Shown: positions 45,510-52,769 of the stretch, one piece after another | Layout: each line of letters starts with the position of its first letter | How positions within the stretch are numbered: the first letter of the stretch is position 1 | Assembly: GCF_900636965.1 (NCBI RefSeq) | Contig: NZ_LR134331.1 | Coordinates: forward strand, 1,798,001 to 1,862,000 | DNA: 64,000 nucleotides | Source of the DNA: Lacticaseibacillus rhamnosus | Lineage (GTDB): Bacteria > Bacillota > Bacilli > Lactobacillales > Lactobacillaceae | Direction: 5' to 3' | Program-made: the position numbers and the translations under genes | The notes under the pieces: model-generated | What the model saw: the letters and a program-made list of their open reading frames with translations, nothing else | What the model was told of the DNA's origin: nothing | Database searches by the model: none

Positions 45510-46652
45510 CTAATAATTTTTAAAGACATCTTTGTAAACCTTAATACTGTCGAACACGTCTTGGAGGTCAACATATTCATCGGTTTCGTGCGAAGTGTCA
45601 TTACCTGGCCCGTAAATAGCCAAGTCCAAACCATCGTGGAAAAATAAGGCCGCATCGGTTATGCCGGTTCGATAGGCCACAGCCCCGCGCTGCAAACCGA
45701 TCCGCTGCCGTGCCTGCTGGACTTTTTGAATTAACGCATTATCGGGTGCAGCCGCTGCGGCACTTAAAACCGAATCAATCGAAAGTGATAGGTGAACCCC
45801 TTTTGGTACTGATGTTTTAGCAGCCTGCTTCAAAGCGGCAATAAACGCATCATTATCAGCAATCATGGTTGTTCGGATGTTGCCGCGTAAATAAGCAGAC
45901 TCCGGTAATGAATTAATCTGATTCCCGCCATGGATAATATCGATGTTGTGGGTAGCGTGACCCAGAATCGGATCATCTTTAGCTTGAAGCGGCGCGGTGG
46001 CAGTTAATGCGGCATTGGCAAAAGCAAATAAGCCGTGAATGGCATTAGCCCCAAGATCTGGACGTGAAGAATGCGCCGCCTTGCCCTGAGCCGTTAACGT
46101 ATAGTCAATAATGCCACGTTCAGCCGCATCCACATTGCTGTTTCCCGGTTCTGCGACCAAAAGACCGGTCAACCGATCACCATAACCGGCAGCCGCAAGT
46201 TGGCGGGCACCGTAGTTATCGATTTCTTCGCCCACGGTTGCCATCAACTGAACGCCATGATCAAGCTCTTCATGCGCGATTTGCTTAAACGCAACCACAG
46301 CAGCGGCAAGTCCGGATTTCATATCCGTCGCCCCGCGGCCATACAATTTACCATCTTCAATCTGGGCTGAGAACGGAGGAAACTGCCACTTGTTGGGATC
46401 GCCTGCATCCACGACATCCATGTGCCCGTCAACCCCTAACCAGCGCTGCGCATTAGAATCACCAATCGTCAAAACTAAATTGTCGCGTCCCGGCGCATAA
46501 CTGATACGTTCACGCTTAATCAACCCTGCGCTTAGTTCCGGGGCCAAAAAGGCTTCGATCAAGTCCGCCACTTGGCCTTCTTTTGCTGCCACACTGGGGA
46601 TTCTAACCATCGCCTGCAATAGATCAGTAACTTGTTGTTCCTCGTCTGTCAA
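45510..46652 (-). CDS. M20 family deacylase (ArgE/DapE type)
   Basis: A 380-residue metallohydrolase. Metal ligands and catalytic residues are seen in GVDGHMDVVDAGD (His, Asp), GRGATDMKSG (bridging Asp), TVGEEIDNYGA (catalytic Glu-Glu) and a C-terminal GNDTSHETDEYV His. The family removes acyl groups from amino acids or splits small peptides; ArgE, DapE and peptidase members cannot be separated. The start is TTG at 46652: GGAGG lies six bases upstream, whereas an earlier in-frame ATG lacks one and adds an odd hydrophobic tail. It lies downstream of an ECF S-component, perhaps cotranscribed. Confidence 0.86.
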   Translation of the reverse strand: MTDEEQQVTDLLQAMVRIPSVAAKEGQVADLIEAFLAPELSAGLIKRERISYAPGRDNLVLTIGDSNAQRWLGVDGHMDVVDAGDPNKWQFPPFSAQIEDGKLYGRGATDMKSGLAAAVVAFKQIAHEELDHGVQLMATVGEEIDNYGARQLAAAGYGDRLTGLLVAEPGNSNVDAAERGIIDYTLTAQGKAAHSSRPDLGANAIHGLFAFANAALTATAPLQAKDDPILGHATHNIDIIHGGNQINSLPESAYLRGNIRTTMIADNDAFIAALKQAAKTSVPKGVHLSLSIDSVLSAAAAAPDNALIQKVQQARQRIGLQRGAVAYRTGITDAALFFHDGLDLAIYGPGNDTSHETDEYVDLQDVFDSIKVYKDVFKNY

Positions 46653-46783
46653 ACTACCGCCTCCACTTTTAAAATACATCATCTTAACGATCCAAATCGC
46701 CACCATGACTGAGTTCATCTAGTCACATCAGGTGCTATCAACACCATTATTCCGAACACGCAACCCAGTCTTTTAACGCAGCC

Positions 46784-47389
46784 TTATTTTCTTCTAAAGC
46801 GCAACAATGCCTGACCTAAGATTGGGGTGACAATCCCGCCGAGCACCGCCTCTGCCACCGCATTAATGGCCAAGGCAGTAATCAACAGCCAACCTAAATT
46901 CGTTGCATTGGCCCCTGGAACGATTTGCGCGGCTTTGCTGGCAAACAACAACCAGGTAAAGCCGATCACCAGCAATGTGTTGGTTAAAGCGCCTGCAACC
47001 CCGGCGATGACCATTTTAATAGTTTGAGCCAGCGTACTCTGGTGGCGTTTGAATAATTGATGAAAAACAAAAGCTGCAACCAAACCAACCATGACTCGCG
47101 GCACCAACGCGATAATTGGATTGCGAAAAAGCAGTAAAGTTACCGGGTCAGCCGCTGATGTATAAGCGCGAATCAGACTCGTTAATCCCCATAATAAGCC
47201 AAGGCTGGCACCTCCGCCATAGCCCAATACGATCCCGCCAATGATGACGGTCAAGTGAATAGTCGAAATAGCCGGCCAAGCGGGAAAAATCTGAACATAA
47301 CCAACCATTGGAATATAGGCTTGCAAAATAATCAAAGCTCCCAAAATACCAATGATCGCAATGTTATAAGCTTTTCCGCGACGTGTCAT
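46784..47389 (-). CDS. ECF transporter S-component (pantothenate PanT-like)
   Basis: A 201-residue membrane protein with about six helices. Its STIHLTVIIGGIVLGYGGGA and GLLWGLTSLIRAY segments and the basic loop ALVPRVMVGLV resemble the PanT/DUF3816 group of vitamin S-components. It would bind a vitamin, possibly pantothenate, and use the shared EcfAAT module. No riboswitch is visible upstream. A TATAAT occurs near 47430 on the minus strand. AGGAGG lies seven bases before the ATG. Substrate assignment is weak. Confidence 0.75.
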   Translation of the reverse strand: MTRRGKAYNIAIIGILGALIILQAYIPMVGYVQIFPAWPAISTIHLTVIIGGIVLGYGGGASLGLLWGLTSLIRAYTSAADPVTLLLFRNPIIALVPRVMVGLVAAFVFHQLFKRHQSTLAQTIKMVIAGVAGALTNTLLVIGFTWLLFASKAAQIVPGANATNLGWLLITALAINAVAEAVLGGIVTPILGQALLRFRRK

Positions 47390-47569
47390 GCTGACACCTC
47401 CTAATCGTTTATAGCTAATTTTATCAAATTATAGACGTTTACGTTTGTTTATATTGTGTTTTCTGCTGTTGCTGATTCAATCAAAGCAGACCATTGCCTT
47501 CAGGTATGGCTCATGTTGGGGCAATAGTCCCTGATTTGACAATATTGCTTGCGGTCGCCAGTGTTAGCT

Positions 47570-47829
47570 ACCGCTGAGGCCGCTTGTGTTCTGGCTTACG
47601 CCCTTTTAACGCGCTTACCGGCGCAGAAGTCTGCGTGTAAGGACCTCAGTCGCAATGGCCAAAGCCCGGCCATCACGCCTGAGGCCACTTGTGTTCTAGT
47701 TTACGCCCATAACGCGCTCACCGGCGCAGAAACCTGCGTGTAAGTACCTTAAGCGTAATGGCCCAAGCCCGGCCATTACGCTTAAGGCCACTTACACTCC
47801 GGTTTCTAAGCGCGCCGGTTCGCGCTTAG
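47570..47829. repeat. Palindromic repeat locus 7 (reversed copies)
   Basis: All copies here read on the minus strand. 47710-47829 is a full copy with CCGGCGC/GCGCCGG, AGAAACC/GGTTTCT and CCTTAAGCG/CGCTTAAGG arms. 47607-47712 is a short variant whose left half is replaced by a stretch reading GGGCGTAAACTAGAACACAA, so only the inner stem and right arm remain. 47570-47606 is a fragment of the same short variant. The locus lies between the ECF gene start and the tRNA promoter. Confidence 0.9.
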
Positions 47830-47839
47830 TAAATTTCTA

Positions 47840-47868
47840 TTGACTTTAATCTCACGTTTTCCTATAAT
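47840..47868 (+). promoter_or_regulatory. tRNA-Leu promoter
   Basis: TTGACT (47840-47845), 17 bp, TATAAT (47863-47868): a near-consensus strong promoter ending 23 bp before the tRNA. Confidence 0.88.
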
Positions 47869-47891
47869 ATTTCTTGTGCTTAATTAGTCAT

Positions 47892-47977
47892 GCGGGCATG
47901 GCGGAATTGGTAGACGCGCAAGATTAAGGATCTTGTGAGCATTTTTGCTCATGGAAGTTCGAGTCTTCTTGCCCGCA
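47892..47977 (+). tRNA. tRNA-Leu, anticodon AAG
   Basis: An 86-nt class II tRNA. The acceptor stem GCGGGCA pairs with TGCCCGC and the discriminator base is A, as expected for Leu; CCA is not encoded. The anticodon stem CAAGA/TCTTG closes the loop TTAAGGA, giving anticodon AAG. The variable arm is GAGC..GCTC. The T arm has GTTCGAG. A34 would need conversion to inosine by TadA to read CUU/CUC, a situation reported in lactobacilli. Confidence 0.93.
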
Positions 47978-47984
47978 TCATAGC

Positions 47985-48027
47985 AAGATCCGATCAACAA
48001 GGTATTACTGTTGATCGGATCTTTTTT
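47985..48027 (+). terminator. tRNA-Leu terminator
   Basis: AAGATCCGATCAACA pairs with TGTTGATCGGATCTT and is followed by T-rich sequence. Starts eight bases after the tRNA. Confidence 0.93.
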
Positions 48028-48089
48028 ATTTTATACCTGATCATGGCCCGGCTTGAAAAATATTAAGCCTCTGAAAGGAGTCCCATTCG

Positions 48090-48554
48090 ATGCTTCGTGA
48101 AGCCCAATTTGTCGATCTGCCGGCGATTGTTCATCTTTATCAGCAGCTTACTCAAGAGATGGCTGCATTGGCGCCGGATACTTACCGGCCCTTAACCACC
48201 GACAATCGGCAGTATTTTGCTGATTACTTGCAGAATGATCTGGCTCGCCTATTCGTCACGGAAAGCCAAGGCACACTTACCGGCTTTGCATTGGTCGTTT
48301 TAGCTCGAACCGGGGACAGCCCCGAATTCGTTCCACAACACTTTGCGCAGTTGATTGACTTGTTTGTCACGCCGGATCATCGTCATCACGGCCTAGCCAA
48401 AACCCTCATGACAGCGGTCGAGGCATTCGCTGCCAGTCATCAAGCCTCTTTTATTCAACTGAACGTCCTCAGCGGTAATCAAACCGCACGAGAAGTCTAT
48501 GCCCGCGCCGGGTTTCAGCCAGTCAATTTAATCCTGCAAAAGCCGCTCAATTAG
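48090..48554 (+). CDS. GNAT family N-acetyltransferase
   Basis: A 154-residue GNAT. It starts MLREAQFVDLPAIVHLYQQL. The acetyl-CoA site is LIDLFVTPDHRHHGLAKTLM (R/Q-x-x-G-x-A form, HHGLA), and the C-terminal NVLSGNQTAREVYARAGF is the usual last helix-strand. The acceptor is unknown; the length suits RimI-like or amine acetyltransferases. AAAGGAG lies before the ATG. Its stop overlaps that of the convergent SprT-like gene by 4 bp. Confidence 0.88.
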   Translation: MLREAQFVDLPAIVHLYQQLTQEMAALAPDTYRPLTTDNRQYFADYLQNDLARLFVTESQGTLTGFALVVLARTGDSPEFVPQHFAQLIDLFVTPDHRHHGLAKTLMTAVEAFAASHQASFIQLNVLSGNQTAREVYARAGFQPVNLILQKPLN

Positions 48555-49003
48555 TTATTTCGTGTTGCCTGCAGTCGTAATTTGCCACGGCAGACACCGC
48601 ACGCGTACCGGTTGACATTAATCCGTCGGCGCCGAACAAATTGCCGGCCACACCTTGTACATTGATAAACATAGTGTCGGCCGTTCATCGGCAATGACGG
48701 AGCAAAACGCGAGCCGCCAACTGCTGCCAGTAACTGTTTGAAGTCATGATCGCGATGTTGATAGCCGCGATGCTGGGCGAACAAATGGTAGTGCACCAAT
48801 TCATGCTTGATGATGCCATCCGTGACATCAGATGGATAAAGCGCAAAAATTTTGGGGTTAAAATCCAGATTCATCGTCGCAGGATAAAACCGGCCGCCAG
48901 TAGTTCGCAATCGCGCATTAAACACGGCTTGGTGGTTGAACGGTTGGTGAAATGCGCTCATAGAAATGGCTTCCACACGTGCTTGTAATTCTTGGTTTGT
49001 CAT
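48551..49003 (-). CDS. SprT-like zinc metalloprotease-fold protein
   Basis: A 150-residue protein of the Firmicute SprT/YdcK type. The metal site is IIKHELVHYHLF (HExxH), followed by a C-terminal zinc ribbon with QCTRCG and ACGVCRGK (two CxxC pairs). Related eukaryotic Spartan proteins cut DNA-protein crosslinks; for bacterial SprT the substrate is not established. ATG at 49003 lies downstream of a GAGG site. It is convergent with the GNAT gene and its last 4 bp overlap it. Confidence 0.88.
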   Translation of the reverse strand: MTNQELQARVEAISMSAFHQPFNHQAVFNARLRTTGGRFYPATMNLDFNPKIFALYPSDVTDGIIKHELVHYHLFAQHRGYQHRDHDFKQLLAAVGGSRFAPSLPMNGRHYVYQCTRCGRQFVRRRRINVNRYACGVCRGKLRLQATRNN

Positions 49004-49132
49004 TGTCTCATCGTTACCTCCGAGCCAATAGTGTACATCAGCACGTCACCAATTGCACCATTTGTATCAGGCTACTTTGCGAGACTATCCGATACCTGTT
49101 GAGTATGTTCATCTCACTATTCATCAGACTAC

Positions 49133-49175
49133 AAAAAGGAACGGTTCAGACGTCCACCTGAACCGTTCCTTTTTT
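49133..49175 (-). terminator. Terminator of the tryptophan-type ABC operon
   Basis: A perfect stem (AAGGAACGGTTCAG and complement) has T-tracts on both sides; on the minus strand it follows the ABC ATPase gene by about 75 nt. Confidence 0.88.
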
Positions 49176-49250
49176 CTAACCATGAAACTTGCGCATTGAC
49201 CAAGCAAATGAGCCATCACAAGCAAATTTGCCTACCTTTTTCACACTCGC

Positions 49251-50003
49251 TTAATTGAAAAAGGCTAAGACATCGGCACGCTTCAATGCTGCTTTTCGTT
49301 TTTGATCGAAGTCTGCCACAATCTGGCCGGCATCTAGCACAATGAGCCGGTTGCCATAGCGTAACGCGTCTTCAACTTGATGGGTGATCATCAGACAGGT
49401 TAACTGTTGCTCCGAAACGATCGCGTTCGTTAACGCCATAATTGCCTGACTGGTGTGGGGATCTAAGGCTGCTGTGTGTTCATCAAGCAACAGTAAATCC
49501 GGTTTGCGCATGGTGGCCATTAACAAGCTCAAGGCCTGCCGTTGTCCACCTGAAAGCTGCTCCGTTGGCTTATCAAGCGCCTCAGCCAGACCATTACCGG
49601 TTTTTGCGGCCAAAGCCTTTAGCTGGGCTTTTTGTGCATTCAACCCCCGGGAACGTAACCCTAGGCGCTGACCACGATGGCTGGCTAGTAATAAATTCTC
49701 AGCAACCGTCATTCGCGGGGCGGTTCCCATTTTCGGATCCTGGAAAACTCTGGCAATGTGTCGAGCACGTTGCTCAGGACGGCGCCCGTTGAGTGTTTGG
49801 CCAGCCAAAGTGACCGTGCCGCCGCTAACTGGTAGATCACCGGTAATCGCATTGAATAAGGTCGATTTACCGGCACCATTATGACCCAAAACGGTGACGA
49901 ATTCACCTGTCTTAACCGTCAGCGTCACATCTTGCAACAAGGTCTTGACTTGAGTTGCAACTGGCACATTAACCGTCACGTGATCCAACTTTAATTCAGC
50001 CAT
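49251..50003 (-). CDS. trpZ: ABC transporter ATP-binding protein, tryptophan-type
   Basis: A 250-residue ATPase. Walker A is GHNGAGKST, the signature is EQLSGGQRQALSL, Walker B is LLLLDEHTAALDP and the switch is MITHQ. It pairs with the permease upstream, which it overlaps by 8 bp. The three genes match the SBP-permease-ATPase set (TrpXYZ) described in Gram-positive bacteria. Assignment to tryptophan rests on the Trp codon in the operon's leader peptide and on family resemblance, not on a binding residue. ATG at 50003 has AAAGGGG upstream. Confidence 0.85.
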   Translation of the reverse strand: MAELKLDHVTVNVPVATQVKTLLQDVTLTVKTGEFVTVLGHNGAGKSTLFNAITGDLPVSGGTVTLAGQTLNGRRPEQRARHIARVFQDPKMGTAPRMTVAENLLLASHRGQRLGLRSRGLNAQKAQLKALAAKTGNGLAEALDKPTEQLSGGQRQALSLLMATMRKPDLLLLDEHTAALDPHTSQAIMALTNAIVSEQQLTCLMITHQVEDALRYGNRLIVLDAGQIVADFDQKRKAALKRADVLAFFN

Positions 50004-50895
50004 GGATCTGCACCCCTTTCTGCAACACACGTCGTAATCGTAATTGATGATCAATTTGCGGCACCATGATGGCAATGGCTAACACGACCGCCGAGATCAG
50101 TTTCAAATCATCGGCATTGAAGCCTAGCGCCAAGACAACCAGCAAGACAAAGCGGTAAATAATGCTCCCTAAGATGACTGCCACCAACCGCTGCGACAAA
50201 GTCAACTCACCGAAAACAACTTCGCCGATGATAATAGCAGCTAACCCGATAACAATGATCCCGATGCCCATGTTCACGTCCGCATAGCCATTATTTTGAG
50301 CGAGCAACCCACCTGCAAGCCCAACCAGCCCATTGCCAACCATTAAGCCCAGAACCATTTGATGATCAGGATTAATCCCCAGACTCCGCGCCATATTCGG
50401 ATTATCACCCGCCGCAATGAACCCTTGACCTAACTGGGTGTTCAGAAATAACATCAACAATCCGACGACGATGACGACAACAATTAAACCAACAACCACG
50501 CTATTAAAGTAAGGCGGCAAGTCTTTTAAGAACGATCCTTGGAAAAGATTAGCCTGATGTAGCAAAGATAAATTGGCCCGTCCCATAATCCGTAAATTAA
50601 TCGAGAATAAGCCGGTCATGACCAGGATCCCGGCAAGTAGCACCGGAATTCGGCCTTTGGTAGTTAACAACCCCGTCACCAGCCCGGCAAGCATCCCTGC
50701 TACCGTTGCGAGCAAGGTTGCGATAATCGGGGAAATACCGTGAGTAATCGCACTGACGGCCACTGCTGCGCCAAAGGGAAATGTTCCTTCAACCGTCATA
50801 TCTGGAAAGTCCAACACCCGAAATGTTAAAAAGAGACCTAGTCCGATTAAACCGTATAACAATCCTTGCCCAATTGCAGAAACCCCTAAACTCAT
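49996..50895 (-). CDS. trpY: ABC transporter permease, tryptophan-type
   Basis: A 299-residue permease with eight to nine helices, of the branched-chain/ribose-like permease class (DUF-type pattern FRVLDFPDMTVEGTFPFGAA near residue 30). AAGDNPNMARSLGINPD is the cytoplasmic loop likely to contact the ATPase. The start overlaps the substrate-binding gene by 4 bp (ATGA). Expected to form a homodimer in the membrane. Confidence 0.86.
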   Translation of the reverse strand: MSLGVSAIGQGLLYGLIGLGLFLTFRVLDFPDMTVEGTFPFGAAVAVSAITHGISPIIATLLATVAGMLAGLVTGLLTTKGRIPVLLAGILVMTGLFSINLRIMGRANLSLLHQANLFQGSFLKDLPPYFNSVVVGLIVVVIVVGLLMLFLNTQLGQGFIAAGDNPNMARSLGINPDHQMVLGLMVGNGLVGLAGGLLAQNNGYADVNMGIGIIVIGLAAIIIGEVVFGELTLSQRLVAVILGSIIYRFVLLVVLALGFNADDLKLISAVVLAIAIMVPQIDHQLRLRRVLQKGVQIHG

Positions 50896-51887
50896 TTGAT
50901 CACCGTTCCTTTCGCGTCTGCCTGTTTCACTAACGAACTCGGCAATGTTATCCCCAACTGCTGCGCTTGTTTTTCATTTAAAATAAGTCGGCCGGTTTTT
51001 TCAAAGTGGATCGGCGTCGTGGCCGGTTTGGCTTTGCCTTTTAAAACATCCGCCAGCATATGCCCGGTTTCAACACCTAAATCAAATTGATTAAGTCCGA
51101 TCGTTGCCACCCCGCCTTGTTTAACCATGGTATCCACAGTTGGAAAAATCGGAACCTTTCGTGCGTTAGCCGCTGCCACTAAAGTTTGCATGGCGCTCGC
51201 CACCGTATTATCAGTCGGCACAAACACCGCGTCCACCTGGCTTACCATTTGCGTCGCCACTTGGTTAAGATCGTTGGTCGAGCTAATCGCATACCGTTTA
51301 ACCGTGAACCCTTCTTTGGGGCCTAGTTTAGCCACCATCTTGGCTTGGGTTTGTGCGGAATCATCACTGGAAGTCGCAATGACGCCAAGTGTTTTCGCAT
51401 CAGGCATGATCTGCCGGATAAGTTTCAATTGAGCTGCAATCGGGGCTTGATCGGAAACCCCGGTAATATTGCCGCCTGGTTTTTTAACATTTTTAACCAA
51501 CTTTGCTGCGACTGGATCCGTAATTGCCCCCAAGATGATCGGCGTCTTTTGATTCACATTGGCTAGTGCTTGAGCTGCAGGCGTAGCAATACCGACTGTT
51601 GCAGCGGCATGTTCCTCAGTAAAGCGTTCTGACATTGACTTCAGATTGCTCTGATCATTTTCCGCGTTTTGAAAATCAATCTTGATATTCTTGCCCGCCA
51701 CGTAGCCTTTATCTTTCAATCCGGCGATAATGCCCTTATGAATCGCATCAAGCGCCGGATGGGTTGTCAGCTGCAAAATGCCGACAGTCGGCTTTGTCTG
51801 CGTCTGTTGCGCGGTTGTGCCACTTTGAAAATAAGCAATACCCAAAAAGCCAAAGATGATGATCATAAATCCAAGCATTCGTTTCAT
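50892..51887 (-). CDS. trpX: ABC transporter substrate-binding protein, tryptophan-type
   Basis: A 331-residue periplasmic-binding-fold protein of the ABC_sub_bind (DUF534) family, to which TrpX belongs. It begins with a single hydrophobic helix (MLGFMIIIFGFLGIAYF), then TVGILQLTTHPALDAIHKGI and the hinge segments. There is no lipobox cysteine, so it is not a standard lipoprotein: it may keep the helix as an anchor or be released. GGAGG lies seven bases before the ATG. Upstream is a leader with a Trp-containing peptide and two terminators. Confidence 0.85.
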   Translation of the reverse strand: MKRMLGFMIIIFGFLGIAYFQSGTTAQQTQTKPTVGILQLTTHPALDAIHKGIIAGLKDKGYVAGKNIKIDFQNAENDQSNLKSMSERFTEEHAAATVGIATPAAQALANVNQKTPIILGAITDPVAAKLVKNVKKPGGNITGVSDQAPIAAQLKLIRQIMPDAKTLGVIATSSDDSAQTQAKMVAKLGPKEGFTVKRYAISSTNDLNQVATQMVSQVDAVFVPTDNTVASAMQTLVAAANARKVPIFPTVDTMVKQGGVATIGLNQFDLGVETGHMLADVLKGKAKPATTPIHFEKTGRLILNEKQAQQLGITLPSSLVKQADAKGTVIK

Positions 51888-52005
51888 GCGCTTGCCTCCA
51901 TTTTGAATATTCCAATAGCTTTGGTGATGTCGATCCTTTAATGTGATATCGACATATTCCGCGTGGTTAAAGCTACTTTGCGGTTAACCTTTCCTTTTTT
52001 GTATC

Positions 52006-52040
52006 AATAAAAATACCGCGACAGGTTCAGGCCGTCGCGG
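52006..52040 (-). terminator. Second terminator in the trp leader
   Basis: On the minus strand CCGCGAC pairs with GTCGCGG around an 11-nt loop and is followed by TATTTTTATT. It lies only 5 bases downstream of the T-run of the first terminator. Confidence 0.85.
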
Positions 52041-52044
52041 CAAT

Positions 52045-52083
52045 AAAAAAACCGCATAGCCCCGTGATTGGGTATCTATGCGG
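52045..52083 (-). terminator. Attenuator terminator in the trp leader
   Basis: On the minus strand CCGCATAG pairs with CTATGCGG around a 16-nt loop and is followed by seven T. Its 5' arm also belongs to the antiterminator (see the attenuator entry). Confidence 0.9.
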
Positions 52084-52147
52084 ACAGTAAATCGGAAGCC
52101 AACATAGACACAACCTGCGCGTCTGGCAGGCTGCATCCGCAACCTAC

Positions 52148-52192
52148 CTAAAGTTGGCTTTGCCAGTTCTTTAAGGTAAGCAATGCTGTCAT
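52148..52192 (-). CDS. Trp leader peptide (14 residues)
   Basis: ATG at 52192 with GGAGG eight bases upstream, encoding MTALLTLKNWQSQL and a TAG stop. It holds a single Trp codon at position 10. The strong ribosome site, the position between promoter and attenuator, and the fit of the Trp and stop codons with the competing hairpins all support translation. No protein function is expected. Confidence 0.75.
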   Translation of the reverse strand: MTALLTLKNWQSQL

Positions 52193-52236
52193 GTGGGTTT
52201 CCTCCATTCGTTTATACTTGATGAGATGTTAGATTA

Positions 52237-52265
52237 AAGGTACATGAGTAAACATTTCATGTCAA
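52237..52265 (-). promoter_or_regulatory. Promoter of the trpXYZ-type operon
   Basis: TTGACA (52260-52265), 17 bp, TACCTT (52237-52242) on the minus strand. The -35 is consensus. The start site would be some 40 nt before the leader peptide ATG. Confidence 0.6.
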
Positions 52266-52271
52266 GAAAAA

Positions 52272-52709
52272 TCATTGCAAGATGAGCGAGATTTTTTGAA
52301 TCTGCTTGGTAAATTTCTGAATCGTCTCATCCTGCGCCTTTTCGGAAGCATTAAAGGCGGGCACATCTACTTCTAAGTCAGGTTTTAAGCTGGCAGTCAT
52401 TGCTTCACACGCTGCGGTAAAAGCCGCAAAGTCATGAACCAACGTACGATGCGGCCCAGCCAGTCGCGCCGGAACTGCCACTTGTTGCAACCGAGTTAAT
52501 AACTTTTGGTACTGAGCGGTTCCTTCACGAAAAACGACCTGAGTATCCTCATAGGTCTCCCGATCATATTCAGCTAACTGATCTGCATCAATTGCTTTTC
52601 GCAACGGTTCGAACAATGGTGCCATTTTATCTTGATTAGCCTGAATCTGTTCCACCACATCATTAATGGTCGAACCATAATGCGCCAACTTCATTTGTTG
52701 CTTATTCAT
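52272..52709 (-). CDS. Protein of unknown function, helical
   Basis: A 145-residue, charged, probably all-helical soluble protein (TINDVVEQIQANQDKMAPLF and KAQDETIQKFTKQIQKISLI have heptad-like spacing). No motif or membrane segment is recognised. The start is uncertain. ATG at 52709 has AGAGGA about 12 bases upstream (long); GTG at 52718 has it 4 bases away (short). It lies between the P-type ATPase and the trp leader promoter. Confidence 0.6.
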   Translation of the reverse strand: MNKQQMKLAHYGSTINDVVEQIQANQDKMAPLFEPLRKAIDADQLAEYDRETYEDTQVVFREGTAQYQKLLTRLQQVAVPARLAGPHRTLVHDFAAFTAACEAMTASLKPDLEVDVPAFNASEKAQDETIQKFTKQIQKISLILQ

Positions 52710-52769
52710 GAAAAGCACGAATCCTCTCTTAAGCACGTGGTTGTCAGTGCTGACCTGCCACTTTGTTTT

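Larger units (their letters stand above)
52045..52192 (-). promoter_or_regulatory. Leader-peptide transcription attenuator of the trpXYZ-type operon
   Basis: Mutually exclusive pairings are visible on the minus strand. (i) A hairpin right after the peptide stop, GGTAGGTTGC with GCAGCCTGCC (52125-52148), 10 bp. (ii) An antiterminator: TGCGGA-tg-CAG (52131-52141) with CTGTCCGCA (52079-52087), which uses the 5' arm of the terminator. (iii) The terminator itself at 52052-52083. A further stem joins AAGCCAAC, inside the peptide gene just after the Trp codon, to GTTGGCTT (52096-52103). A ribosome stalled at Trp would mask AAGCCAAC; one at the stop codon would mask TGCGGA and favour termination. Inference from the sequence alone. 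Confidence 0.75.

Noticed and set aside
52045-52260. T-box leader for the tryptophan-type ABC operon
   Set aside because: No AGGGTGGNACCGCG antiterminator sequence or stem I motifs were found; the leader instead has a translated peptide gene.
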